64,000 nucleotides of DNA, from assembly GCF_029910095.1 (NCBI RefSeq), contig NZ_CP094526.1, positions 3,596,001-3,660,000 of the forward strand, read 5' to 3'. Positions 18,981 through 27,059 of this stretch are shown one piece after another. Source of the stretch: Bradyrhizobium sp. ISRA464. Its GTDB lineage: Bacteria > Pseudomonadota > Alphaproteobacteria > Rhizobiales > Xanthobacteraceae. The position numbers and the translations under genes were made by a program. How positions within the stretch are numbered: position 1 is the first letter of the stretch; each line of letters opens with the position of its first letter. The notes below the pieces were generated by a model, which worked only from the letters and a program-made list of their open reading frames with translations, was not told where the DNA came from and made no database searches.

Positions 18981-21900
18981 ATGAACTTTTCCTATCCGTT
19001 TATTCGCAGGCCAATCGGGACGGCGTTGCTCGCGATAGGGTTGTTTCTGGTCGGCGCGGTCGCTTACGGATTCTTGCCGGTCGCGAGCTTGCCGAACATC
19101 GAGTTCCCGACCATCCGCGTTGGCGCCAACCGTCCGGGCGCCGATCCCAACACCATGGCTGCAAGTGTGGCCGCACCGCTCGAGCGGCGGCTGGCTGAGA
19201 TCGCGGGTGTAACGGAAATCACCTCAATCAGCTCGCTCGGCTCGACCAGTATCACGGTGCAGTTCGACCTCAATCGTAGCATCGACGGTGCGGCTCGTGA
19301 TGTGCAGGCAGCCATCAATGCCGCAGCGAGCGATCTGCCGACCGATTTGCCCACCGTGCCCTATTTCAAGAAGAGCAATCCCGCAGCGGCGCCAATCCTG
19401 ATACTTGCGCTTACATCGAATACCATTGCCCCAAGCGCAATTTACGACATCGCCGACTCGGTCATCGCGCAGCGCATCGCGCAGGTCCAAGGGGTCGCGG
19501 AGGTCACTGTAAATGGCGCCGAGCAGCCCGCCGTTCGGGTGCGGGTCGATCCCGCCGCGATCGCCTCGATGGGGCTCGGGATGGACGATGTGCGTGCTGC
19601 AATTGTCAAATCCAATGCGGCGGGCCCGATTGGCATGTTCGATGGTCGGCAGCAGCTGCAGACTATCGCCACCAACGATCAGCTGTTTAAGCCCGCCGAC
19701 TATGATCCGGTCATCGTACGCACCGCGAGCGGATCGGTGGTTCGGCTCTCGGCCATAGCATCGATCGAGTCCGGGGTGCGCAACACGCTTTCCGCGGCCT
19801 GGTTCAATGGTCAGCCTTCAGTGCTGCTGATCATCACGAAGCAAGCGGGAGCCAATGTCATCGAGACCATCGACCACATTCATCAGGTTCTCGGCGAGCT
19901 CAAGGGCTGGATCCCTGCCGATCTGCAAATCTCGGTCTTGTCGGATCGCACCAAGACAATTCGTGCGAGCGTGCACGACATGCAGCTGACGCTGGGCGCG
20001 ACGATCATGCTGGTTGTGCTGGTCGTTTTCCTGTTCCTGCGCCGGGGCGCCCCTACCGTTGCAGCCGGCATAACCGTGCCGCTTTCGCTCGCAGGCACCT
20101 GCGCACTGATGTGGGTCGCGGGATATTCCATAGACAATTTGTCGCTGATGGCGTTGGCGGTCTCCGTCGGATTCGTGGTGGACGACGCGATCGTGATGAT
20201 CGAGAACGTGTTTCGCAACCTCGAAGCAGGACGCTCGCCGCTGCGCGCGACGCTCGAAGGCGCCCGACAGATCGGCTTTACAGTAGTATCGATCAGCGTG
20301 TCGCTTATTGCAGCGTTTATCCCGCTGCTATTCATGGGAGGAATCGTTGGGCGGCTGTTTCGTGAATTCTCGGTAACGCTCGCTTTCGCCATCGTGGTAT
20401 CAATGGCCGTATCTCTCTCGGTCACTCCCATGGTCTGTGCGCATTTCATCCGTGCGCCTCCGAGTGCCGATTCGACTCGTCTTGATCGTGTGGCGGATTC
20501 TGTCCTCAACGCGCTCATCCGCGCCTATGGCCGGACTCTTAGCGCGGTGTTGCACCACCGGGCGCTCACGTTGCTCGTTATGCTGCTTACGGTAACGTTG
20601 ACCGTCTCGCTCTATATCAAAGGGCCGAAAGGTTATTTCCCGCAAGACGATACCGGGCTCCTGATCGGAGCGACGCAGGCCTCATCCGATATCTCGTTCA
20701 AAGCTATGTCGGGTCTCCAGCAGCGCGCCGCCGCGATCGTCAAGGCGGATCCCGCGGTTGCGAGCGTGGGGTCTTCGATCGGCACTTCGACATTCAATCC
20801 GTCAATCAACCAGGGACGGCTCTTCATCAGCCTCAAACCGCTCTCGGAGCGCAAGCTCAGCATCGCTCGCATCGCGGACCGCTTGCGCGGAGAACTGGCC
20901 CGCGTCACCGGGTTGCGGGTGTTCCTGGTGCCGACCCAGGATTTGCGGGTTGGTGCTCGTTTAAGCAAATCTCAATATCAGTTCACGCTGTGGAGCTCGG
21001 ATATCGAGGAGCTGACTCGCTGGACTCCAAAGATACTCGAGCAAGTTCGGAAGATTCCCGGATTGATCGACGTGGCGAGCGATCGTGAGCAAGGCGGGTT
21101 GCAGGCCAATCTTGTCATTGACCGGCAAGCAGCCGCTCGGCTTTGCGTCAATGTGCAAGATATCGATAACGCGCTCGGTGACGCGTTTGCTCAGGCGCAG
21201 GTCTCAACCATTTACGGCGCGCGTAACCAGTATCGGGTGATCCTGGAGATCGACCCGCGGTTTCAGCGCGATCCCTCCAGCCTGAGCCAGGTCTTTGTCA
21301 AGGCGAGCGGCAGCGCTTCCGGCGACAGTGGGTGCGCCGGCGCAATCGCAATAGCGCAGGCCACCAATGCAGCGACAGGCGTCATCTCCGGTATTTCGTC
21401 GAACGAGGTGCCGCTCTCGGCGGTCGCGCGTTTCGAGAAAACCCTCGCACCGCTTGTCGTCAATCACCAGGGACAATTCCCGTCCGTCACCATCAGCTAC
21501 AATCTCGCTTCGAACATGGGATTGGAGGAGGCCAATGCGCGTATCCAGCGCGCGGTCGCAGACTTGCATTTGCCTGGTACGATCCATTCGGAGGTGGCGG
21601 GTGACGTCAAGGCTTTCGCGCGAACGGTCGGCGCTCAGCCGGTCCTGCTCGTGGCGGCTCTGATCGCCGTCTACATTGTGCTCGGCGTCCTGTACGAAAG
21701 TCTTGCTCATCCGATCACGATCATCTCGACGCTGCCTTCTGCGGGGCTCGGAGCATTGCTGGCATTGCGAATCTTCGGTGCCGAGCTGACCGTCATTGCC
21801 TTTATCGGTATTATCCTACTCATCGGGATCGTAAAGAAGAACGGCATCATGATGGTGGATTTCGCTCTTGAAGCAGAGCGCCGGCGCGGGCTTCCCCCGG

Positions 21901-22196
21901 AGCGCGCCATCTTCGAGGCTTGCCTCGAACGGTTCCGGCCGATCCTCATGACCACGATGGCGGCGATGCTCGGCGCCGTGCCGCTTGCGCTCGCGACCGG
22001 CCCCGGCGCGGAACTGCGTCGGCCCCTCGGCATCACCATCATCGGCGGCTTGCTCGTGTCACAGGTTCTCACGCTGTACACGACCCCGGTGATCTATCTT
22101 CTGCTGGACGGCTTGCACCATCGGCTTTGGCCTGCGCCTCTTGTGTTCGACGCCGAAGGGCATCGTCTCGGAGGGCGCGATCGACTTCACTCGTAG
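18981..22196 (+). CDS. RND-family multidrug efflux pump (MdtC-like)
   Basis: This 1071-residue RND pump is a paralogue of the preceding gene, starting MNFSYPFIRRPIGTALLAIG. TM4 carries the aspartate pair in SVGFVVDDAIVMIENV. About residues 776-800 it has an extra Ser/Ala/Gly-rich segment (SGSASGDSGCAGAIAIAQ) absent from its partner. It lies 47 bp after the first pump, with no sign of a terminator between them. Confidence 0.92.
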   Translation: MNFSYPFIRRPIGTALLAIGLFLVGAVAYGFLPVASLPNIEFPTIRVGANRPGADPNTMAASVAAPLERRLAEIAGVTEITSISSLGSTSITVQFDLNRSIDGAARDVQAAINAAASDLPTDLPTVPYFKKSNPAAAPILILALTSNTIAPSAIYDIADSVIAQRIAQVQGVAEVTVNGAEQPAVRVRVDPAAIASMGLGMDDVRAAIVKSNAAGPIGMFDGRQQLQTIATNDQLFKPADYDPVIVRTASGSVVRLSAIASIESGVRNTLSAAWFNGQPSVLLIITKQAGANVIETIDHIHQVLGELKGWIPADLQISVLSDRTKTIRASVHDMQLTLGATIMLVVLVVFLFLRRGAPTVAAGITVPLSLAGTCALMWVAGYSIDNLSLMALAVSVGFVVDDAIVMIENVFRNLEAGRSPLRATLEGARQIGFTVVSISVSLIAAFIPLLFMGGIVGRLFREFSVTLAFAIVVSMAVSLSVTPMVCAHFIRAPPSADSTRLDRVADSVLNALIRAYGRTLSAVLHHRALTLLVMLLTVTLTVSLYIKGPKGYFPQDDTGLLIGATQASSDISFKAMSGLQQRAAAIVKADPAVASVGSSIGTSTFNPSINQGRLFISLKPLSERKLSIARIADRLRGELARVTGLRVFLVPTQDLRVGARLSKSQYQFTLWSSDIEELTRWTPKILEQVRKIPGLIDVASDREQGGLQANLVIDRQAAARLCVNVQDIDNALGDAFAQAQVSTIYGARNQYRVILEIDPRFQRDPSSLSQVFVKASGSASGDSGCAGAIAIAQATNAATGVISGISSNEVPLSAVARFEKTLAPLVVNHQGQFPSVTISYNLASNMGLEEANARIQRAVADLHLPGTIHSEVAGDVKAFARTVGAQPVLLVAALIAVYIVLGVLYESLAHPITIISTLPSAGLGALLALRIFGAELTVIAFIGIILLIGIVKKNGIMMVDFALEAERRRGLPPERAIFEACLERFRPILMTTMAAMLGAVPLALATGPGAELRRPLGITIIGGLLVSQVLTLYTTPVIYLLLDGLHHRLWPAPLVFDAEGHRLGGRDRLHS

Positions 22197-22248
22197 CGCG
22201 ATGATCCTTCGTCAGGCTGGCAGTCAGCCGGTGCAGAACATGTGCCAT

Positions 22249-22284
22249 GGTATGGCAGAGCGCGGCGGTATGGCAGAGCGCGGC
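22249..22284 (+). repeat. Perfect tandem duplication of an 18-mer
   Basis: GGTATGGCAGAGCGCGGC occurs twice back to back in the gap between the second RND pump and the ECF-like gene. It is probably recent slippage; no function is evident. Confidence 0.8.
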
Positions 22285-22350
22285 GGCCGAAACTAAGTAC
22301 ACCGGAACGGGCGGCCGATAGGCGGAACGAACTAGCGTTGGAGCAGCGAC

Positions 22351-23643
22351 GTGGCTTCCTCGCGGAACGACCAAAGCAGCAGGGCGGCAGTGCTGAAGGT
22401 CATTTATCTGCTCGTCGTGACTGTGGTCACGTTCGTGCTGCCGGCGCTGTCCGCAACGCATCCCCTCCGCTGGGCTATTGTCCCGGCCTTGATCGCCCTT
22501 CAGGTACTCACGCTGCTCATTTGTCGCATCTCCATTAGTGAGATCGTGCGTCCGGCGTGGCGGCTCAAATGGTTGTTCCTGTTCCTAATCGGCTGTTACA
22601 CGCTGCTTCCGCCGGAGCATCCCGCAGAGGACCTCGCGCTGCACTGGCAAGTTCCAGGCGTCGGATGGTTGGTTCCCTTCAACGTGACCGGTCTCGATCG
22701 CGCCGCGGTCATGTGCCTGCAGATTCTGACCGTCTTGCTCGCCTCGACTGTGGTTCGGCTGACGGGGAGGGGAGACGATCTGGTGCACGGGCTGCAACAG
22801 TTGCGGCTGCCGGGGTTGTTCGTCTACTCGCTCGATCGGACGCTCTCGCTGCTGAGCGGCGCTGATGGGCGAAGCGGGCGACGCCAACGTGAAGCTGGCG
22901 CGCAGCCGGGGACCTTCACGGCGCTCAAGCGCTTGTTGCGCGGCGATGTTGGCAGCTTCGTGCAATCGATAAAGGCGAATATGGAGCTGGCGGCCGGGCA
23001 ATCCGACGAAGGAGTCGGGCCCAAGCTCGAAGCCAGACTCGCTCATGACGTCGCCGTCGTGAGCGGCATTGCGCTCTGCATGGCATCCTTCAAGATGCTC
23101 AAAATCCTCCCGGGTCTACCCTTTGCTTCGGGGCACAAGGCTCTTCTCCTGTTCCCCCTGTATGTACTTGCGGCGCGCCTCACCCATTCGCGCTGGGGGG
23201 CCACCGCCGCAGGCGCCATTATGGGCGTGATCGGCTTTCTGCAGGGAGACGGGAGGTTTGGCGTGCTCGAGGTCCTAAAACACATCGCGCCGGGCCTCGT
23301 GATCGACCTTGCATATCCGCTAGTGCGCCGGTTGCCTGTCTGGGCGCTCGGCTACTGCCTGCTCGGGCTTGTCGCCGCCGTTGCCAGGACCAGTACGGAG
23401 CTCGTCCTGGTATTCCTTCTGGGCGCGCGCGCGGAAATTTATCTCTTTCCCGCGGCTAAACTGGTGCCGAACCTGTTGGCGGGATTTTTGAGCGGTTTCG
23501 TGACCATGTTCGTGCTGCGCGTCTTCTCTCGCGAGGCGCAAGTCCAGGACGGTTCCGCGGAGGCTCGTGACGGCGAGGCGCCCCTCAAGCCGGACAGGGC
23601 GGAAGCGGCGCAGAATCAGTCAAAAAATGCCACGTCGCCGTGA
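22351..23643 (+). CDS. ECF-transporter-like membrane protein (EcfT/CbiQ-like half plus S-component-like half)
   Basis: 430 residues, about ten hydrophobic segments in two groups. The first (about 15-165) resembles CbiQ/EcfT: four membrane spans, then DDLVHGLQQLRLPGLFVYSLDRTLSLL, which looks like the coupling region. A soluble basic linker follows. The second group (about 235-405) has six spans with LPGLPFASGHKALLLFPLYVLAARLTHSR-like wording (shown by LPFASGHKALLLF), as in substrate-binding S components. No dedicated ECF ATPase is adjacent, though an ABC ATPase lies at 25560. The start is GTG 22351 with GGAG upstream. Its 3' end overlaps the convergent permease gene by 24 bp. The family call is pattern-based. 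Confidence 0.42.
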   Translation: MASSRNDQSSRAAVLKVIYLLVVTVVTFVLPALSATHPLRWAIVPALIALQVLTLLICRISISEIVRPAWRLKWLFLFLIGCYTLLPPEHPAEDLALHWQVPGVGWLVPFNVTGLDRAAVMCLQILTVLLASTVVRLTGRGDDLVHGLQQLRLPGLFVYSLDRTLSLLSGADGRSGRRQREAGAQPGTFTALKRLLRGDVGSFVQSIKANMELAAGQSDEGVGPKLEARLAHDVAVVSGIALCMASFKMLKILPGLPFASGHKALLLFPLYVLAARLTHSRWGATAAGAIMGVIGFLQGDGRFGVLEVLKHIAPGLVIDLAYPLVRRLPVWALGYCLLGLVAAVARTSTELVLVFLLGARAEIYLFPAAKLVPNLLAGFLSGFVTMFVLRVFSREAQVQDGSAEARDGEAPLKPDRAEAAQNQSKNATSP

Positions 23644-24435
23644 AAGCAGACCTAGCCACAATGGCAGCGGCATGGCGACAGCGAAGAACAGCCAGAGTAA
23701 GGGATATACCGCGGAAAGCCCGATATCCTGGAGATTGACCCAGAGCTTTACGGGAATTCCCTGCGGGTAGTAGGCGACGATCAGGACAATACCGAACTCC
23801 CCGAGGGCCCTGACCCAGGCAAGCGCCAGTCCCGCGACGAGACCCAGGAGCGACAGCGGCAGGGTCACCTCGAGAAAGACCTGCCACGGCTCCTTGCCCA
23901 ACGTTAACGCAACCTGCTCCAGGTCTCGCGGTACAGCCTCGAAAGCGGCTCGTGCCGACACGACGTAGTAGGGGGTTGCAGCGTACACCTGAGCCAAGGT
24001 GAAGGCTGCGGCGCTGTTGGTAAGCACGACTCCAAACGCCTCAAGCGACGAACCAACCCTGCTGTACGGTCCATAGAGCGACATTAACAGCATGCCCATC
24101 GCAAGCGGCGGCGTGAGCAAGGGCAATAGCAGCAGCCCGTCCACCACCCACTTGCCGGGGAACTCACTGCGCGCCAGCCACCAGGCAAGCGGCGTCCCGA
24201 GAGAGATCAAGATCGGCATTGAAACGAAACTGTAGAGAAGAGAGGTGCCCGCCGCACTCCAATCGCCGGATGCGATTTGAAAGCCACGCCAATCGGTGAC
24301 AAAGATCAGCGTGACAAAGGGTGCGATCAGGAAACAAAGCGCCAGCACTCCGACCATCGCCGCTATCGGCCGAACCGGGCGCCATGTGTCGCGGCCCGTG
24401 CCCAACGTATGCTCGGATGGCAGAACGTTCGTCAA
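23620..24435 (-). CDS. wtpB: Molybdate/tungstate-type ABC transporter permease
   Basis: A 271-residue permease with six predicted membrane spans and the EAA loop that contacts the ATPase (EQVALTLGKEPWQVFLEVTLPL). ALAWVRALGEFGIVLIVAY is the conserved ModB/CysT-type segment. It overlaps the substrate-binding protein gene by 4 bases, so the pair is translated together. The Mo/W assignment comes from the binding protein and the storage-protein genes nearby. The symbol is tentative, because modB would describe it equally well. Confidence 0.75.
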   Translation of the reverse strand: MTNVLPSEHTLGTGRDTWRPVRPIAAMVGVLALCFLIAPFVTLIFVTDWRGFQIASGDWSAAGTSLLYSFVSMPILISLGTPLAWWLARSEFPGKWVVDGLLLLPLLTPPLAMGMLLMSLYGPYSRVGSSLEAFGVVLTNSAAAFTLAQVYAATPYYVVSARAAFEAVPRDLEQVALTLGKEPWQVFLEVTLPLSLLGLVAGLALAWVRALGEFGIVLIVAYYPQGIPVKLWVNLQDIGLSAVYPLLWLFFAVAMPLPLWLGLLSRRRGIF

Positions 24436-25343
24436 ATCTTCCCCCCTTTGGGTTCTGCATAACCAGAATCGCGAAAAAGCTTCTGGCCCTCGGGGCTCAA
24501 CAGGAAATCAATGAACTTCTTTCCGAGTTCCGGATTTTTGGCGTTCCTTAGCACTCCCGCGTAGAACACGAGCGGTTGCGTGTGGAAGGTTGTTTCCTTG
24601 CCGCTCGGAAGCTTTATCGTAAACTCGACCTTGCCGTACCAGTCGGCCACCTTGTCCGGATTGCTCAGATTGATCTCGTCCGGGAGGGGAACATAGGGAA
24701 GATGATGGGAGATGGTCGCGCTTTGGTAACCGGACGCTGCGTCGATTTGCGCGCCCTCCAGACGGGTTAACAGTGAAGGCTCGGTAAAGATCTGCGTTGG
24801 GTTCTGATAGCTGCCAAGGATCGTCGAGACTAGATCGGGCTGATTATAGTATCGCTCAGCGAGTTGCATCGCGAAGATGATGTTTTGTCCTTGGGGATCA
24901 ATCGCAGGGTCGGTGCGGCCAAAACGGAGTCCGGGCGATTTCAGCACTTGCCACCAGGGTGTCCTGCCGGCAGCCGCAGCCTCGAACTGTGGGGCAAAGC
25001 GGCTTTTTGGACTATATGTGATGACCATTTGGGTGCTTGCGACGGGGACGCCTTCGCCAAGCAGTCCCGCCTCCTGAACAATCTTGACTGGACCGGGCGT
25101 AATGGAGACGAAGACATCCGCCTGCTGCTGCTTGGCGGCGAGGAGTCGGGCAAGCGCATAGGCGCCCATGCCAATGCCCTGGAACTGAACGCCGTGCGCC
25201 TTCTCGAACGCAGGGCCGAGGACGCGGTCCATGACAACGCCCATCGAACCGGCGTAACCCACACGGATCGCGTCCGCCCGAGCTGCGGGAGCCTGCGAGA
25301 AGACGGCAGCAAACACCGTCGTGGCGCAGAAGATAGAGCGCAT
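24432..25343 (-). CDS. wtpA: Molybdate/tungstate ABC transporter substrate-binding protein (WtpA/ModA family)
   Basis: 303 residues with a signal peptide (MRSIFCATTVFAAVFSQAPA). The mature start IRVGYAGSMGVVMDRVLGPAFEK is the oxyanion-binding fold. GLRFGRTDPAIDPQGQNIIFAMQLAERYY, here by its parts RFGRTDPAIDPQG and AMQLAERYY, is the WtpA-type signature with the acidic ligand that coordinates Mo or W. SGYQSATISHHLPYV-like segments and LLSPEGQKLF complete the family pattern. It captures the oxyanion in the periplasm for the permease encoded downstream. Confidence 0.8.
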   Translation of the reverse strand: MRSIFCATTVFAAVFSQAPAARADAIRVGYAGSMGVVMDRVLGPAFEKAHGVQFQGIGMGAYALARLLAAKQQQADVFVSITPGPVKIVQEAGLLGEGVPVASTQMVITYSPKSRFAPQFEAAAAGRTPWWQVLKSPGLRFGRTDPAIDPQGQNIIFAMQLAERYYNQPDLVSTILGSYQNPTQIFTEPSLLTRLEGAQIDAASGYQSATISHHLPYVPLPDEINLSNPDKVADWYGKVEFTIKLPSGKETTFHTQPLVFYAGVLRNAKNPELGKKFIDFLLSPEGQKLFRDSGYAEPKGGKI

Positions 25344-25450
25344 CTAGACCTCCCATGAACCCGGACGGAAAGTCGACGTTTGTCCCTTGACTATCTATAT
25401 TGAGACGCATTCGGCATCTTCAAGCAAAGGTCGCTTGCGAACAGTCTCAA

Positions 25451-25476
25451 GAGGGCGGCTGCAGAGGGCGGCTGCA
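25451..25476 (+). repeat. Tandem 13-mer in the divergent transporter promoter
   Basis: GAGGGCGGCTGCA occurs twice back to back between the divergent binding-protein and ATPase genes. Two adjacent identical sites in a promoter could bind a regulator. No ModE-type palindrome is evident in this gap. Confidence 0.6.
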
Positions 25477-25559
25477 TGCGTTTGATCGCGGCGGATAGCG
25501 GATAAAGGTGTGGTCGCTCGGTTTCGCTGCTGGAACACGTCCATTAAGACCGAGTTTTG

Positions 25560-26753
25560 ATGTCCATGACTGGGCTTGTGTCACGCACGGATAATGCGGC
25601 GAGTACCCTTTCCACTGCGCCTGACGACGTGCAGTACCTGCGCGTCAGACTCCGGCAGGAGAGGCCAATCCCCTTGGACCTCCAGCTTGACTGTGGGCGT
25701 GGCGAGTTGCTGGCCCTTGTCGGCCCATCAGGCAGCGGAAAAACAACGATTCTACGCTGCATTGCAGGGTTACACCGTGCCGAGCAGGGGTTCATTGCGT
25801 GCGACGGAACGACGTGGCTGGATACAGGGCGCGGCATCGACTTACCGCCGCAACGGCGCTCGGTTGGATTCGTCCCTCAGCACTACGCCCTGTTTCCGCA
25901 TCTTACGGCCGAGGCCAACGTGCGCTTTGCGCTTGGCCGTCTGCCCCGCAGCGGACGCGCGCTTCGGGCAAGCGAATTGTTTGCGCTTGTCAATCTCACG
26001 GGGCTTGAAGGTCGGAACCCGGCGGAACTTTCCGGCGGTCAACAACAGCGCGTGGCGCTCGCCCGTGCGCTCGCACGTGACCCGGCCGTTCTACTGCTCG
26101 ACGAACCATTCTCGGCTGTCGACCAAGTAACGCGCCGTAAGATGCAGCGAGAGCTGGCGCAGCTTCGCGAGCGGATTCGGCTTCCGATTATCCTGGTCAC
26201 GCACGATCTGGACGAGGCGGTGTCACTGGCCAACCGGATGGTCGTTCTCCACCGTGGCCGGTCGCTGCAGACGGGTTCGCCGGCGGAGGTGATGAGCCGG
26301 CCACGCGACGCCGAGGTAGCGCGCCTCGTCGACCAGCAAAACCTCTTTCAAGGGGAGGTGGTCGGGCGTCGGTCCGATTCAGATCGTACTCTCCTGCGGT
26401 GGCTTGGCTACACGCTTGAAGCGCGCCTTGCACCGGCGTTTCCCGCGGGATCGCAGATAGACTGGCTGGTACCGCCAGGCAGCGTCGTCTTGCATCGGCA
26501 ACACCAATCATCGCGCGGCGATCATGGGAACTCGGTGCGCGGCACCGTCGCGGAGATGCTCATTCTTGGCGGCACTGCGGAAATTCTTGTGCGCGTCAAG
26601 GGTACGATCAACTGCGATGCAGTCGGCTTGCTGGCGTTCAGCGTCCCGACCCGTACCGCGATGCGGTACGGGGTTGCTGTCGGCAAGCCGGTTACGGTCT
26701 CGCTGCTTGCGGATGATCTTCACATTATGCCGCCAATGACGAGGCAGGCATGA
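25560..26753 (+). CDS. wtpC: Molybdate/tungstate-type ABC transporter ATP-binding protein with TOBE domain
   Basis: 397 residues. Walker A is GPSGSGKTT, the Q-loop is FVPQHYALFP, the signature is LSGGQQQR, Walker B is VLLLDEPF, and the switch His is in LVTHDLDEA. After about residue 240 an accessory region ends in a MOP/TOBE-like domain (RGTVAEMLILGGTAEILVRVKG), which senses or gates oxyanions in ModC-type proteins. ATG 25560 is used; a TTG one codon earlier is possible. It is divergent from the binding-protein and permease genes. It may energise that permease, the ECF-like protein, or both. Confidence 0.78.
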   Translation: MSMTGLVSRTDNAASTLSTAPDDVQYLRVRLRQERPIPLDLQLDCGRGELLALVGPSGSGKTTILRCIAGLHRAEQGFIACDGTTWLDTGRGIDLPPQRRSVGFVPQHYALFPHLTAEANVRFALGRLPRSGRALRASELFALVNLTGLEGRNPAELSGGQQQRVALARALARDPAVLLLDEPFSAVDQVTRRKMQRELAQLRERIRLPIILVTHDLDEAVSLANRMVVLHRGRSLQTGSPAEVMSRPRDAEVARLVDQQNLFQGEVVGRRSDSDRTLLRWLGYTLEARLAPAFPAGSQIDWLVPPGSVVLHRQHQSSRGDHGNSVRGTVAEMLILGGTAEILVRVKGTINCDAVGLLAFSVPTRTAMRYGVAVGKPVTVSLLADDLHIMPPMTRQA

Positions 26754-27059
26754 CCGCAAGACCGCTTGGCACGCTTGCCGTCGCTTCGGGATGGGTTGCC
26801 TTTGCAGCAAAGGCGGTGCCTGCGTGTTCACGATGAACTGAAAGGGCAAACGGAAGTTGATAAACGCAGCTGCGCTAAACGACCTGCTGCGGAGCTCATC
26901 TGAGGTCTCGAAGGAGGTCTCGCGCACGGCGGCAAGGAAAAATAACTGCTTTGGTCAATGCCCCTGCCATTCACCTGATTCCGAGGGAGTGAGCCAGGAA
27001 CGCTAGGGCCGCTCCGCGAATGCCAGGCAGCGCGCCCAAGCCTGGACGAGGAGGAAGCC
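26754..27059. other. Intergenic stretch before the WD40 gene
   Basis: About 300 bp. A short frame of 28 codons at 26750-26836 begins on the ATPase stop (ATGA overlap) and contains a hydrophobic run (GTLAVASGWVAFAA). It is too short to call. The rest probably carries the promoter and leader of the WD40 gene; GAGGAGGA lies just before its ATG. Confidence 0.4.

Noticed and set aside
25344..25559. A ModE-type molybdate operator in the divergent transporter gap
   Set aside because: I looked for paired TATA-containing half sites of the Mo-box kind and found only an unpaired CTATCTATATTG patch.
26750..26836. A 28-codon frame overlapping the end of the ATPase gene
   Set aside because: It is too short, and there is no independent evidence of translation beyond the ATGA overlap.
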